From contig FMBT01000149.1 of NCBI GenBank assembly GCA_900095095.1, positions 1 to 64,000 of the forward strand: DNA of 64,000 nucleotides. Reading direction: 5' to 3'. Every line of letters begins with the position of its first letter. Within the stretch, counting starts at the first letter, position 1. Of the stretch, positions 1 to 13,168 are shown piece after piece. Source of the stretch: Fragilariopsis cylindrus CCMP1102. Its lineage: Eukaryota; Bacillariophyta; Bacillariophyceae; Bacillariales; Bacillariaceae. The position numbers and the translations under genes were made by a program. The notes under the pieces were generated by a model. It saw nothing but the letters and a program-made list of their open reading frames with translations, made no database searches and was not told the DNA's origin.

Positions 1-3000
1 GTGCTTCCTTAGTAGTAAAAAGTGCGATAGTACTACTGGGATTTGACTCGATTTCATGTAAGAGTTTGTTACACTTTTGCAGCGCGAAGTGGGATCGAAC
101 GAAACTTGAAAGCAATAGCCGATCAAAAGGGAGGGCAATCTTGTTGAAGGTCATGGAGTATCTCTCCATTGCTTCAGACTCTCGCACTAGCTCTAAACTG
201 TAGTGCGCAAAACATCGCAGGCGACCGCAGCATTGTAACATTTTGACACTGCAAGGCTCGAGTCGATTGAGTAGTAACAATGAAACTCGCATCAGTGAAA
301 CAAGGAATGGCCCTTGTGCAGTTCCTATTTGGGTCTCTGTTCCTCTGACTAAAGCAAGACCATGAAGTTGGGATGTTGTCGATAAATCTAAGGAAGAATC
401 TTCAGGGAAGATAAAAACATCGAGCAAAGACAACATTTGCGCAGCAATGTGCACACAAATTCTTTGAACAAAATTTTCATGCACGCAGGTTGTAAATTTG
501 CTGCCTTTTGCATCTACTTCTCCTTCCGACTGGAGATTATCTTGGCATAAATTTTCATCATTTCTTCAAACTGAAAAGATCCAATTCCACCTTCAGACAA
601 AAGAATCCCTAAGACGCCACCGGTCACACTATCCTTCTTTGAATTGACGTGATATTCTGAACTCGATCCTAAGCTTGTCACAAAGGCTGTAGTTGATACA
701 ACTAGGTACTTAAGGAATCTCCAACATGTGGCCGCAGCTGAAAGATTCATTCCTCTGGCACCATTCGAAAGAATGGCATCCGTTACTATCTTTGCCGTGT
801 ATTTCAACACAACGCTTGGCGCACCCTCACCCTCCTCTGTATCCATTTTCTTTGGTCGTTGTTTCTGGTCTAATGACGTCACTCCATTTTCAAAAAGATT
901 GGCAAATATATGGCTTAAAATCAAGGCAAAGACCTCGGATCCATTTATAAATACTCGTTGTAAGGCCGCCGTCTCTTCCAGCGCCACGATAGACTAGAAA
1001 GATTTAAAAAATTAGTAAAGAATAATGTATAGGTATTGAAGGAATATTGGGTTTCATATTTTCGTTCACGTACCTTTTCACTATCATTTCGAATAATATG
1101 ACCAAGCAAAATTGAGTAAAGCTCTAAGGATAGCTCAAATCCTTCATTCGAACCGTTCACAGTGTAAGCTTGACAAGAATCTCTTTCTTGCTGTGAATCA
1201 GTCTTTTCTGTTTCGATGTTTTGGGATGACAATGTACTTGCTAGATTTTCGGTAATCTCTGACACAAATTGAAATAAGCACGGCTGCCAATCTGGGCAGG
1301 AAGCAATCGTAGAAGTCGCGCCATTGCTCGTTCTGGATAAGTCAACAAGACTTCTAAGCCACCGACTAGAGTATTCAGACGGCAAAAAGCGCAAAACCCG
1401 TAGAATAGTATTCATAGAAAGAGTATCCCGAATACGTACATTCTCATCCACAATGCTACTTTCAGCCATCGTAGATTTTGCTCGGTTGAATTCAATTTTC
1501 GTGGCAAACGGTATGGATTTGTCGGTAGTTATCAAATGACTTATCAACAAATCTTGTGAGGGTGGAACGGCATCTTTTCTTTCAAATACCAAACTCACCA
1601 ATGCTGCTTGCGTGTACGCTCCCATTCTATACCGGTGGGATTTTATAAGGTGCCATAATAACTTGTAGATAACACTTGGGGTTAATTTTGAGCTTGTATT
1701 TGTTTCTCCACTTTTGTCGTTAGCTTTCAGAAAGCCTTGGCTAGCATTGGATATCAAAGAAATTGTATTCTCTTGTATATTTCCTGATCCGCCTATCATT
1801 TTCTTGCGCCTATCTAGCGGTAGTAAATTTTCTAGCGAAAATGAAAGCGGAAGATCTGGACCATGTGCAGAGGCACGCACGTAAGCACCAACGCATTTGA
1901 TGCCTATCGAACGAATCAAATCGCAGTAGGAATTCACAAATGCGGATAATAGCCAGGCAACTCCGCCATCAATACCACCGCATATTCTGGCAACGTTCTC
2001 TATCATGCGCGGAGGACTGGCTTCCATCAAATGTAGAAAAATAGTGCTTGCTTTTTGCGTAAATAAATATACCTCTTCGCGGTGTAACGACCGTCCGTTT
2101 TGGTTTCCCTCTGATATTTCTTTTGCAGTTTCGTTCCATTCGTACTCTGTAATCAAACATATTAGAAAGAAAAAGCACCTATGAGAACAGTGTGGTCTAT
2201 CTTATAGTATAAAAGAAAGAGACATGAAACGTACCAAGGTAGTTTGAGAGAAGGCGCATAAAAGCTGACATATCATCCATACTTGAGCCTATCAAAAAGA
2301 TATGGAAAATCCATGCAAGGAGAGTATCAATAAGGTATTGCCGCTCTTGACTTGTCAGCCTTGTAGGAAGATCCAATTCGATAGGGTCTCGTTTGAAGAA
2401 ATCTTTAGACTTCTGCTCGTTATCAATATTCTACAACGTTAAAGGCGAGTGGATTAATGAAAATATGAGACAATAAAATATACTTACAATTATATCACTA
2501 TATACGACCGATAGGTAGACTTACCTTCGTCTCAATAATATCTCTCATGAACCATATCATATCTTTTGCTCCTACACAGCTACGAACTTTGGTGGGATTA
2601 TTTTGTACAATACTGCTGAGTATCGGCAGCAGAGATGAATATAGGGATACGCCAGCTTCCTGAGTTAGTCCTTCAAACCACAACGGTATATTGAATAATA
2701 GTCTTGAGAAAACTTTTCTTTCCAAAGCAACATAGTGGCTACAAGAGGACTGCAAGTCCAAAAGAATTTGGACAAGAGTTTCGAAAGACTCGGGAATGTA
2801 AAAAGAGATGACCGTTGGACTGGCTTTATTTTGAAAGAGAAGATGTTCAACAATATCGATCCCTCCGCATCTCAGAAGCTCTCGTGCGTTTTGGTTATTT
2901 CCGCGGACAAAACAAGAAAGGATGTTGAGCAGATCTGGGACTAGGGAGTACGTCATTACTGTGTCAATATTTTTTGTTCCATTTATTTCGAGACGCCTTT

Positions 3001-5872
3001 CACCGAGCATAGACCATAAAATTGTGAACAAGCTCTGGATACCGCCGATACTACCGATAACTTGCTGAGAACCCTCAATACATACGGCTTGAACGCATTG
3101 ATCATTAAGTAAAACATGAGCTCCAGAGTGTAGCTCCATAAGGAAATTATTTTCTCTCCGACGAGGATTCCATGTAATGTAAAGTCGCGAAATGAATGAA
3201 GATTTCGACAGTGGGTTGCTTCCTCCGTCTATTACTTCTTTATCCTCCCCTAGATCAGCTACATCGCGTGTCACATTGTTGTCCCTATTTACTACGCATT
3301 GACCAACAGCTAGATGCTCCAAGTCGTCCCATTGAATATTTCTGCCAGGTACTCTTGATGATTCGACTTCATTTCACTCCGTGTGTGTCCTGTTTTTCCG
3401 ACACTCTTCGTCTCTGAAGTCATTTCAAAGATAGCTTTGAATGTCGCGTCAGAGATGTTGTCGTGAAAAATATAAATAGAGCCTACTTGACCATCAAAGT
3501 TTTCTCCGAATGTTAATGAAAGGGTCTTCTTAATCGACGAATCGTACCGAATTTGTGGAAATTTCATAGCTTCAGTTAACATTGTTTTTCCGTCAATTAG
3601 GACTGTCAGTTGCTCTCTCGATGACATGAAAATACGCCTTTGAGTCGAGATCGTGTATGTCGAACAGCAACATGATACCATACTCGTGCGTGCAATGGAC
3701 AATTATTGACCTTTATGCATGTTTGAACTCTGTGATTCTCAATCACTTTAATAGCGAGTACAGCAGCCGAATTACACTGCTTCGTTTTTTTGGGCAAGGG
3801 AATAGTATGAATTTCGAAACCACTCCCACTTTCATTCAGAGCTTGAAGTAATACGCAATTATTCGATTCTTCCGACGAAAATCCTCGGCACGGAAATTGA
3901 AGGCCGTTCCAAAATCATTGCGGAATGGCCATGATGTTTGATCAAGATTTATAGTTCTTTTTATCCCAGGACCCGAAATAAATGAGAAAAAATTCATAGG
4001 GTTGGTCCTTCCCAATACAAGGAAAGATGATCTAGAAGCAGTTGAGGAGGCTGAAACAGAAAGTGCTCTTACCATCGCTAGTCTCACCTTCAAGGACACT
4101 GTAACGTCGCAAGCTAATGAAATCATTTGTCGGAGCTCATCAACAGCTACACCTCCTGCACAAAGTATTCCTGTCAGTCGCGTTATTGGTGAAAGTAAAT
4201 ATTCGTACTTATGATGATGTTGTTGTTTCTGATGATGTTGATTGCAACAAAGTATCGATTTTAATGTAAGAAGCATGGATTGGACTGAATTCTTCCATAC
4301 CATTCGAAGCCGAACGATAGAGTACATCAAGTTTGCATTAGTGGTAGCATCGTCGGTTGTGCCAACGAATATTTTTTCTGATGATCCTCGTCTAGGTAAT
4401 TTTTTTCTTCTTTTTTGGTTTGAAACTGATGATGGCAAAAATGCCTCCTCCTTCCACGGACTAGAGGCAAGAATAACGTAATTATACTGAAAGTCTGTAT
4501 ATCCTTCAAGCAAACGAAGAAAATACGGAATATACTCGAGGCAAAAATTTGTGGCAACTTTTGCAAATAAGAAGGAGTCGTCAGTAACTTGATTAAAACT
4601 GTGGAAGGTCTTTGGATGACAACTCCCATCGGTAATACCACATCTGTTAGTAAATCATTATCGTCATCGTCGTCGCCATTGTTGTGTTGATTTCGTCTAC
4701 GTTTCTCCGACTCAACAACTTCTTTGACAGAATTAATTTCCAGAGGTGGACGACAAAAGTCACCAAATAATGCATGTAGGAGATGGATATCTTGTTCGTC
4801 CTTCTCATACTTGGAAATTTCGGTATGTTCATGGTTAGTTCTGTTGTTCCGAATGCTGATTGTATCCATTCCACATTCTGCTAGAAGCTCCGATAATTCG
4901 AAAGTGCATAATTTGTCGTCAGGGGGTTGGGGCTGTACATTTTTGTCAGCGCTATCGCTATCGCCATCGCCTTCATGTTTACCCTCTCCATTGTAATTTT
5001 CCTCTTCTTGCCGTCGTTGCTCATATAAGTTTTCCGTATCATTATCCTCTTTCTCTGTGGGAGCGAGAGTGCGCATATTACGAATAGACGACATGTTGGT
5101 ATGGAAAATTCTAAGGAAGAATTGCCTTCTAGTATTTCGTCTTCTCCATTATCATCGGCAGTACATTTATCTCCGCTGTTATTGTCAACAGCGCAGTTAT
5201 TGCTAGTACCATCAATATTGTTACTGTTACTGTCATCATCAGCTCCGCCAACTAATACATCGACATTAATAATCCCCAGTGACGACATCCTACGCTTAGC
5301 CATCATTCCCATTCTTCCGCTTGGTTTTAGTTGCAACCGACGACACTGATCATTATCATCATTATCATCAAGCGACGAGCGTCGAGGCTCAGCCTCTATG
5401 CTCGATTCTTCCATGTACAAATTGACAAACTCGCCAGACAATCCTGCGACGTGTCCCGTTACATGTCCAACCGTCGCGGAATTCATATCACTTTCTTGTC
5501 CTAGCTGACCTCCTTGTTGTAATAGCATTGTATCTTCTTCTTCTTCGTCGTCGTCGTCGAAATCGTCAGTAGATTTCGAAAGGTCACTATCAGAACGCTT
5601 CATAGCAATGGCATCTCGTATAGCTGCTGCGGATCCGAGACGAATGCATCTAGCAACGTCGCTGTCGTCATCGTCGACTGCTAATACTCCTGTTACCCCT
5701 GTCTCTTCTTCTTTCTTCTTCTCTTCTTCTTCTTCTTCCGCTACTGAAAATCAGTAATGGCAGCGGTAGCGCTATCGATACTGGCATCGACATCGACATC
5801 GACATTATTGGAGGTAGTCGCGGTTGACTCGTTATTGCTAGTTATCGATAGTTGTTCCATTGTGCCCTCCAT
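1..5872 (-). CDS. BEACH-family (neurobeachin/LYST-like) giant protein, N-terminal part; runs off the left edge
   Basis: BEACH proteins are scaffolds for vesicle traffic and lysosome-related organelles. The read part (about 1,700 residues) has an acidic, low-complexity start, then a concanavalin-A-like fold: WPF near 3930, WYHVAVRHTRSRLKG near 3680, VLIDGK and the VGSIYIFHD strand near 3480. Armadillo-like helices typical of the family follow (LVPDLLNILSCF, GGIDIVEHLLF). The PH, BEACH and WD40 parts would lie left of base 1. Clear introns are 994-1073, 2147-2234 and 2431-2524. The start is uncertain: the ATG ending at 5872 fits if one base is added near 5747. About seven frame changes (near 5747, 5105, 4595, 3878, 3629, 3372, 540) are each cured by one extra base, five of them in runs of exactly four T on the coding strand. 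The intact ConA pattern across these points argues for base-calling errors rather than a pseudogene. Confidence 0.82.
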
Positions 5873-6421
5873 CGTCCTCCATTTTCGACCCTACGCAATG
5901 ACCAAAATTTCTTCCTCGTCCAAAGATCGATCGATAGAAATGTAAGGGGGGGGGGTCAGGGAGTAGATTGTTAACTTCTTATCTAGTAGTGATAACAGAA
6001 GTATGATAGAAAACTTCACTTCATTCACTTGATGATAATAACGTATCTTCATTATTCATTATTCAGCATTTGTACCAGGTAGTAGCATGATCTTGATTTT
6101 TTTCATTCAAAGAATGGCTTTATTGTTTGACTCGAATGAGTCGAGTCTCGTTTTATTTTTCGATTTTATGTACATCAGTACGTACGTGATTAAATCAATC
6201 CCATGGTTGACGCATTGACTGAATCATACCTTTTTTAAACTTTTCTGTTGGTTTCCTGTTCATTTTTTTGGATCTTCTGTCTCTGACATCAAATTTCCTT
6301 ATTGACAGTCGAACAGTCCTCGTCAACATCGTGCGTAGTGAGGATGAGGATAAAAACAGTTACTTGTACTCGTATAAACCTTGAAGTAAGCATAACTTAC
6401 AAAAGTTAGACAACTATTAAA

Positions 6422-8264
6422 ATGATCTCCGTCAGATTCATTGCCCTTGTTTTAATATTGGCGTACTCCTCTCATCTGACGTTCTCATTGAGTCAAATAC
6501 AAGACCGTCGTAAGGCAATTCAACAAGCAGGCGTTGTATTCGGAGCATCTACCGGTCTCATAGCAATACCAACTCGTTCATCGGTGGCTCTTGCTGAAAG
6601 CGTTATCGTCACTAATAAAATAAACCCCATCGCTACCTTATCCGACGGATCTAAATTCCCCTGGCATCGTTTGGACTTCAGTGAGTTGTGCCTGTAATAA
6701 TATACTACATCTATACTAGACTAGACTAGACTTGGCTCGGCTCGGCTCGGCTCGAATCTAACGGTATCTTTTCCAAATCTTGTCGTACTCACCTTTCCCT
6801 TTATTTTCCTCTATATTCACCTCGATATCCACTTTGATATATATTTCAATTCGTTTATTGCAATTTTCTCCACCACCATTATCATCATAAAAAATTATGA
6901 TACACAGAGTTTATGATGACAATACAGCCTATAAACTAACCCTAACAGCGTTAGAAGTGGGATACCGTAATTTTTTTGCTAGTGTCCTCGCTGGAAATCA
7001 AAGGGGATTCGCAAAAGCTATCAAAGAATCCAATATACCAAGAGAAGATTTGTAAGTTGAATATTTTGGACTGTTATTTTTTTTGAACCTCGAGCTTTAG
7101 ATAACGTGGGCTCTACTTGCCAGGATGATATTTTATCCACATTATTAATCTGAAAGATTGGTTTCACTTTTACTACAGGTATATATGTGGTTCGGTCGTT
7201 TCGAATCGTGCAAGTGGTTTTGATGATAGCAAAAGTGCAACTACAAAAGGTGTGTGTATGCGTGTGCGTATTGTGTATTGTGTGTGTGCGTGTTCTGAAG
7301 AGTTTGTTTCACGAATGACAATACTCTTGTTGTCGAAATATAACCTGAATATTTTTGTTTATGTTTTCGTTTGCTCGACGATCATTGGTTAACAAAAAGG
7401 ATGGATGAGGAATATGGAAGCATTTGGCGTCGGCGGAATAGATTACTTAGATCAAATCATGTTAGACTATCCTGGACCAAGTTGTGACTCGATCCGAGGG
7501 CAATGGAGTTCTTTCGAGGAGATGCATGCACAGAAACTAACAAAGAGTATATCAGTTTCGAATTTTAATCTAGATCAGTTAGACTGTGTCTTAAAGACAG
7601 CGACCGTCAAACCAGTCGTCAATCAACTTCCGTATAATGTAGCCTACCATCCTGGCAGTGTGACCGAAAATAGTAAGCGAGGGCTTTTGGTTCAAGCCTG
7701 GGCACCACTTGGTAAGTTTGTAATTACGTTGTATTACACATCTGTATCAATGATTATATTATTTTTACATATACTCATTTGCTTGCTTGTGCTTACATTC
7801 GTTGTACCGTATTATACATCTAACGGTATTTATATTTGATTTTTGTTTCCTCGTGCTAATACTGTATACCACCAAACTTTATTAATATGACTATCATAGG
7901 TGGGTCTACCGGACGCTTTGATTCAAGAATTAAAGATGCATGTTCGCTAATTGGGAAACAATACAACAAGTCGTACGCACAGGTAGGTTTGGAATGTTAC
8001 TGTGCGCTCTTTTCTCATTTTATCTTGTATTGTATTCCATTGTATTTGGTTTCTACTAACAACGTGCAATGACTGTAAAAAAAATCAAATCCAAATTCGA
8101 CAATATTAATATTTACTTCACAGGTTGCACTTCGTTGGATAATTCAGAACGGTGGATCATTTACAACGCAGTCAAAGAATAAAGACCATTTTTCTGAGGA
8201 TCTCAATGTGTTTGATTTTGAGTTGACTCAGAATGAGATGCAAACATTGAATTCTCTCGCATAA
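6422..8264 (+). CDS. Aldo/keto-reductase-fold protein with secretory plus twin-arginine-like presequence; catalytic residues apparently lost
   Basis: Six exons join cleanly in frame: 6422-6680, 6910-7051, 7179-7249, 7400-7711, 7900-7982 and 8124-8264, giving 335 residues. The fold is recognisable from ALEVGYRN, NIPREDL, IDYLDQIMLDYPGP, ISVSNFNLDQL, NQLPYNVAYHP and VALRWIIQNGG, in family order. Residues 1-25 form a signal peptide. DRRKAIQQAG, a hydrophobic stretch and VALA then resemble a thylakoid-lumen Tat signal, so plastid-lumen targeting is inferred. By motif alignment the catalytic tetrad looks absent: the HIDTA..Y region reads NFFASVL, the TTKL lysine region reads GSVV, and LIHWP reads MLDYP. 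Hence reductase activity is doubtful. Splice sites are canonical and no frame problem occurs here, unlike in several neighbours. Confidence 0.85.
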
Positions 8265-8628
8265 AATAGGTATAATAATATGCGTTGTTGATACGACGAG
8301 TATAGTATGATATTCAAGAATAGAATATAGCAATTCTATGTAGCAAACATAATAGTACGAACTTCAATGGCATTATATATATATCTATAGACTCAAGTTG
8401 TGTATTGTCTTGTCTTGTGTGTAGTTACAATTACTATCAATTTGCGTCGGAGAATAATGCTAGTGGTAGCCACTGTACTTTGATGTATGTAATGGTGTGT
8501 AATATTATGTAGGTTGTGTAGTACGTTATACATTTCTAGAAGGTAGTTTGCAATATAAAGACAGAAAGAGAAGTGAAGAGAAGAAGATCTCTTCCGTTAT
8601 TTCATTCCGTATACAATATCACCCTGGA

Positions 8629-9846
8629 TTACTCCGAATTTTCAAAATACAAAGCATTAATCAAAATCGAAGATCCGAGGAGTAGACCCTTTTGATTCGT
8701 CGTAGCATCATTTGGGAATTGGATTTTGTAATAATTGGTTTCATTGTAAGTTTCACGTAATGTCTTTTTAGGGATTTTAGCCATCCTTCCACTATATAAT
8801 AATAATGATATTTTTTTGTTATCAAAAGACGTAAGAGAATGCACAAGGATTAGAGAGTATATGTAGAATCGGAACGAAATAAATTCTTTTAGATTTATGA
8901 TATAAAAGTCTGTTCGAATATTGGAATGGAAAAAGAGGAAAAAAGAGAAGGAAAAAAGTGGAGAAAACTTACATACGATCAGTGTCCTCATTTGAACTGG
9001 GATAAATATCACAAGGGATCATGCAACATCCTTTGTTTTAGCAGCAGATATTATGAGAGAAGTAGAGCAAAGAATAAAATAAAGGAAGCAGAAAAGTTAG
9101 AGAAATGCACTTGATGATCCAAAATATTTTCAAGCATCAGATGTTTGATCGTCGTGATAATCTTCACAGTATGAGATTTAGTGTTAGAACTTACCGTGAG
9201 GACAACATAGATGTTTATCTCCCTCCGGGCCCGTGCAATCGATACACATACCATTCCAACAGGTAGGTGGACGAATCATGTAAATTTCTTGCTTTTCGTT
9301 ATCGTATACTTTAAATGTTGGCACACAACACCAAAAAGATTCACGGATATCACCCAAATGATCATCACCACTAAAGATAGTAGCCTCTTGATTGCAACAA
9401 CATTTGCATGTACCAACACAGCATCGGAATGGACGATTCACCTCAAGAAATTCTTCAGGACCAGTATCTTTATTCGTATCTTTAATTGTCATATCAAAAG
9501 CATGACAAGGAGCAAAACAACAACGGCAGGGGAAAGTAAATTCCTCTTTCGATCTAGCAATTTCTATACTTTTGCTACTACTACCATCATTCGTCAAGTA
9601 TCTGAAATCAGATTTTGTTATACAACAGAAACATTCTTGTAACCACCCTCTTCTATCTTGACGGATTTCAATTGTTTCGCAAGATTGTAGCGTATTCTTC
9701 ATAACATCTGTCCCTGATAAACCTCCTGAACCGCCTTGTTTATTATCGACACTGTTATTGTCGTCGTCGTCACTGCTGCTGCTCGAACCTCTATCCATAC
9801 TTTCTTGCGCCGGGGTTGTGCCGGACTGAACCGATTTAGATGCCAT
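8629..9846 (-). CDS. Phospholipid scramblase family protein
   Basis: Three exons (9846-9195, 9030-8973, 8791-8629) give 290 residues. Scramblases move phospholipids between bilayer leaflets; some also act at organelles or as regulators. Family marks are EVNRPFRC, the Cys-rich cores CRCCFAPC and GTCKCCC, GDIRESFWCCVPTFKV, and the C-terminal IQFP followed by a hydrophobic helix (LLLGSSILINALYFE) that would anchor the protein. The loop before IQFP aligns with the calcium loop of animal PLSCRs, but with E/N where the first two aspartates are, so calcium dependence is unclear. The start is taken at MASKS, just before the Ser/Asp-rich N-terminus; a longer upstream frame is open to 10131 but low in complexity. 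The many paired Cys could be lipidated, as in animal PLSCRs. Confidence 0.9.
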
Positions 9847-11214
9847 CTTCTGATTGAATTGATTGATTCTGAAAAAGAGGTTTTTCTTTTTTGAATGACA
9901 GTATGCAATGCGAAACTCCTTGCTGATGACTGAATACTGGATAATTCTACAGTCGTTTTCTTCTTCTTCTGCTTCTGCTTCTTCTTCTTTTCCTTCTCTA
10001 ACAATAGGAAAATAATCGTTGATAGAAGGATGGTTACGGTACAATACTCCTGTTGCAAGAAAGATGTTAATGGCAAGGTGCTCGACAAATAATAAGAATA
10101 CTTCGACAAAAATTGAAAAGCACAAAAGCAAGCACGATCGAATTTCGGATTTTCACCGCACTGTAAAAATGTCACGAAAAAGTCATTTAAACTATTTTTA
10201 GTTTTTAAGCACACTGAAGTCATTATTTTTAAAAAAAGATTGATACTAATAATGGGTCTTGCATACAGTGTGGTTTCTAATGTATTTTTTAATAATGTGA
10301 CAAAATGTATGGTTTTATATGTCCACTTGCTGGATTTTGATGCTAATCAAATGCAAATACCGGCTACACCCCCCATACATATGCACTTCTTCAGCTGTCC
10401 ATTTCATGCATGTAGGAGCTTTATTGCATTTATAATTGAAGTTCACCCTTTGTGCACTTTAGTCCTGTCCTTGTATGAAAGCGCCTGCTTTGTTCATTGT
10501 ATGAAGGTGGATTTTGTCACTATGTATTGTCAAATTGAATCACACGGGGCAAGGACAACTACTAGGAATTCCATAGTACAGTGACTGTGGATCTATCTGA
10601 GTGAGATAATGAAAAAAGGCAACACAGTAAACTTTAAGATCATGCTAGATACCAGAAGAATTTCTTGATCTTGACAAATTTGAACGTATGCTTTTCAGTT
10701 CTGATTCATTATACTAATAATAATGCACATTGATTGCGTTGCATGTACAGTTTAGTTTGAATTTAAGATTCAAATTATTAATATTATAGAGAAGAGCTAT
10801 ATTTTTGATGATCTCTGAAGACAATTCAAGTGCGAAAAAACTTATGTAAGCACAATGATAGGAGATTGTTGAACTTATATTATCATAACACACATCATTG
10901 TAACCACTACAGTAAAACAATATGCAATATACGTACGATTACCAGAAAAAAAAGCTTTGACATCATTTTGGGCATTTAATATTAATATAAACAACATGGA
11001 TTTATAAATACAAGGTAAACTTGATTATTCATTATTCGCCTTTCCGAAGAACCCAGAGAAGATAGCGAGAGACGAATAGTATATATCATTATCATATATA
11101 TTAGATTGTATGGAAACTTCATCCATTAATATAGAAAAGAGACGTTCAGTCGTATCTTGTCGATTACAGTAGAATTTCGTTCAATTCTTCTTCTCTTACT
11201 ATACACAAACATTT
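9847..11214. other. Intergenic, no supported gene
   Basis: About 1.4 kb between the scramblase start and the 3' end of the next gene. Short open frames occur (for example 10240-10584 +) but their residue composition is not protein-like and no family was recognised. No RNA gene was seen. A promoter for the scramblase gene would lie at the left end. Confidence 0.5.
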
Positions 11215-11867
11215 TTATTTTTTCTCCGCAGGTGTTGCACCATTTGGTTTAATTGATCCCGGTCCTTGTTGAAACAAATTAATAATTTTCCTCTTTGTTC
11301 TTCGTAAGAATCGATAAAGAAAAAGTGAAGGGAAAACAACTGCGTCCGTCAAAAATTTAATGCATAGTACTGCAAAAAACTTAATGAAAAGTGGTATGGT
11401 CAGTATGACGGTCATCGTAGTATTCTTCTTCTTCTTATTTTGTTCATCCGACATTGCTTCTTGGATCGTTCGTTAGGTTCTTCAAAAAATGGTACGTTGT
11501 TCGATGACGATGATGATAAATCTTTATCGTCGGCAAGATCACCATCTTGATTGGAATCATCCGCCGTCGTCATATGAAGAGGCGTGTACTGCTGCTGTTG
11601 CTGTTGCCGTCTTGGCCATCTCTGAGAATAACTTGTTTTTGAATTCTGAATCCTTGCAAATGTCGGTCCTTGAATTTGTGTATTGTATTTTGTTGACTCC
11701 AATTTCATTACTCCCGACGATCGAATTTGCGATAGTGACCCAGACCCAGACCCAGACCCAGACAACGACAACGACAATGCCTCGCACGTAAAAAAAGCGA
11801 AGAATATGACAAGAAAAAGATTCATCGCGTGATGGTGTGGTTGCAATTGTCGTGTAAACATCGTCAT
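11215..11867 (-). CDS. Small membrane protein with N-terminal signal peptide, unknown function
   Basis: Not recognised. The N-terminus has a signal-peptide-like core (LFLVIFFAFFTCEA), then a Ser/Gly repeat, a polyQ run, and an acidic stretch ending PFFEEPNERSK. A second frame starts EAMSDEQNKKKK and has two hydrophobic segments (TVILTIPLFIKFFAVLC; DAVVFPSLFLYRFL), then a basic tail and GPGSIKP. The two frames abut near 11453; one added base near the AAGAAGC there fuses them into one protein of about 217 residues, so I treat them as one gene. A signal peptide, a Ser-rich basic stretch and two membrane helices would fit a plastid membrane protein, but that is inference. The alternative is two separate small genes. 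Confidence 0.5.
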
Positions 11868-12383
11868 ACTTTTCAGATCATCTCTCTTTGTATGCTCTAT
11901 TTATTTATATTAATATCTACACTCCTATTATCTTTTCTCAAGTTTTAATTTGAACGAGAATTGCCGTGTGTGGTGTGTGTGGCGTTGTCAAGTGAATTTT
12001 CTTAAATCCTCCTTCTTCAACAAAAGTTCGGTGCGTTCGTATGATTAATACCATTAAATCCTACAGTAGTGACAACTCAGAATTAAGAAGAGGTCGTGTA
12101 GTATCTGGTAAGCCTATGGATCATACCATAAGATCCAACGTTGGTAGGCATTCTTTATATCGGACAAATGCAGAATTTTAACGAAGGAATGAATCGAATC
12201 AATCGAATCGAATCAATCAATCAACGGCGGGAAACACCACGCACACATGAACAACAGAAAGCAAACAGAAAACGAGGCATTTCAGAGTTTTTATTTTTAA
12301 AAACATCTCTGAAGCCGCTAAAAGCACTACATACATTGTCTGTCATACCATAAACAATAAAAGAAACAGTAAATAAGAAACGA

Positions 12384-13168
12384 TGGGTTGGTTCTCCCTC
12401 GATTGGATGTACAGCGCTCTAGCTAGTCTAGGTAGGTTCACAATAACAAACTAGAGAACCTCGCCTGCATCAGAACAAGGTTAAAATAAATTTTATTTCC
12501 ACCTTAGTTTCCGTAACGTTACTTGTATTATATTTGGTTGGTTGATTATTTTTTATTTAAATTTATACTAATCTTTCATCTATTTCCCTAATTCTTCTTC
12601 CTATTTATTCTCCTTTTACCACACTTTTTTAATAGGCCTCTACCACAAGAATGCAAAGATTCTTTTTCTAGGTTTAGATAATGCAGGAAAAACAACCTTG
12701 CTTCATATGCTGAAAGAGAACAGAGTGCAGGTACACGTCCCAACGTTACATCCAAACACTGATGAATTAATCATTGGTAATATTAAATTCAAAACTTTTG
12801 ATCTTGGTGGACATGAAACTGCACGTCGTTTGTGGGCAGATTATTTTACTACCGTGGATGGTGTTGTTTATATTGTTGATTCTATTGATAGAGGTCGATT
12901 CCCTGAAGCGAAGAAGGAATTAGATGCCTTATTAACAACTGAAGAATTACAAGATGTGCCATTTTTGGTACTTGGTAATAAAATTGATATGCCAACTGCA
13001 GCCAGTGAAGAAGAATTAAAATTTGCACTTGGTTTAGGTGATACATACGGAAAGGATAAAGGTCCCGACGGTACCGGAACACGTCCAATTGAACTTTATA
13101 TGTGTTCTGTCATTAGAAGGATGGGATACGCAGATGGATTCAAGTGGCTTTCCGCATTCTTGACTTAA
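12384..13168 (+). CDS. SAR1: SAR1 GTPase, COPII vesicle assembly at the ER
   Basis: Two exons: a 49-base first exon at about 12384-12432 ([17 protein letters not shown]) and 12636-13168, giving about 193 residues, the usual SAR1 length. GTP-binding motifs: [14 protein letters not shown] (P-loop), [10 protein letters not shown] (switch I, SAR1-type), [12 protein letters not shown] (switch II), GNKID, and [20 protein letters not shown] at the C-terminus. The N-terminal amphipathic stretch is the SAR1 membrane-binding helix; there is no lipidation motif, as expected. SAR1-GTP recruits Sec23/24 and Sec13/31 at ER exit sites. The frame is intact throughout. The exon 1 boundary may be off by one base. 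Confidence 0.95.

Noticed and set aside
5744-5751. A 3' splice site (TTTTCAG) near the start of the BEACH gene
   Set aside because: No matching donor at a reasonable distance gives a sensible frame, while one added T fuses both sides, as at other sites in the same gene.
3300-5760. Programmed -1 ribosomal frameshifting at T runs
   Set aside because: Several events in one gene, no common slippery heptamer or downstream structure, and the same run read normally elsewhere in the gene (for example at the SFSLEN and WIFHIF codons).
9211-9642. Plus-strand frame opposite the scramblase
   Set aside because: It is the antisense shadow of a well-supported scramblase exon.
10240-10584. Open frame on the plus strand
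   Set aside because: Composition is Cys/His/Phe-rich and irregular, with no recognisable domain and no neighbouring exon; more like chance in AT-rich DNA.
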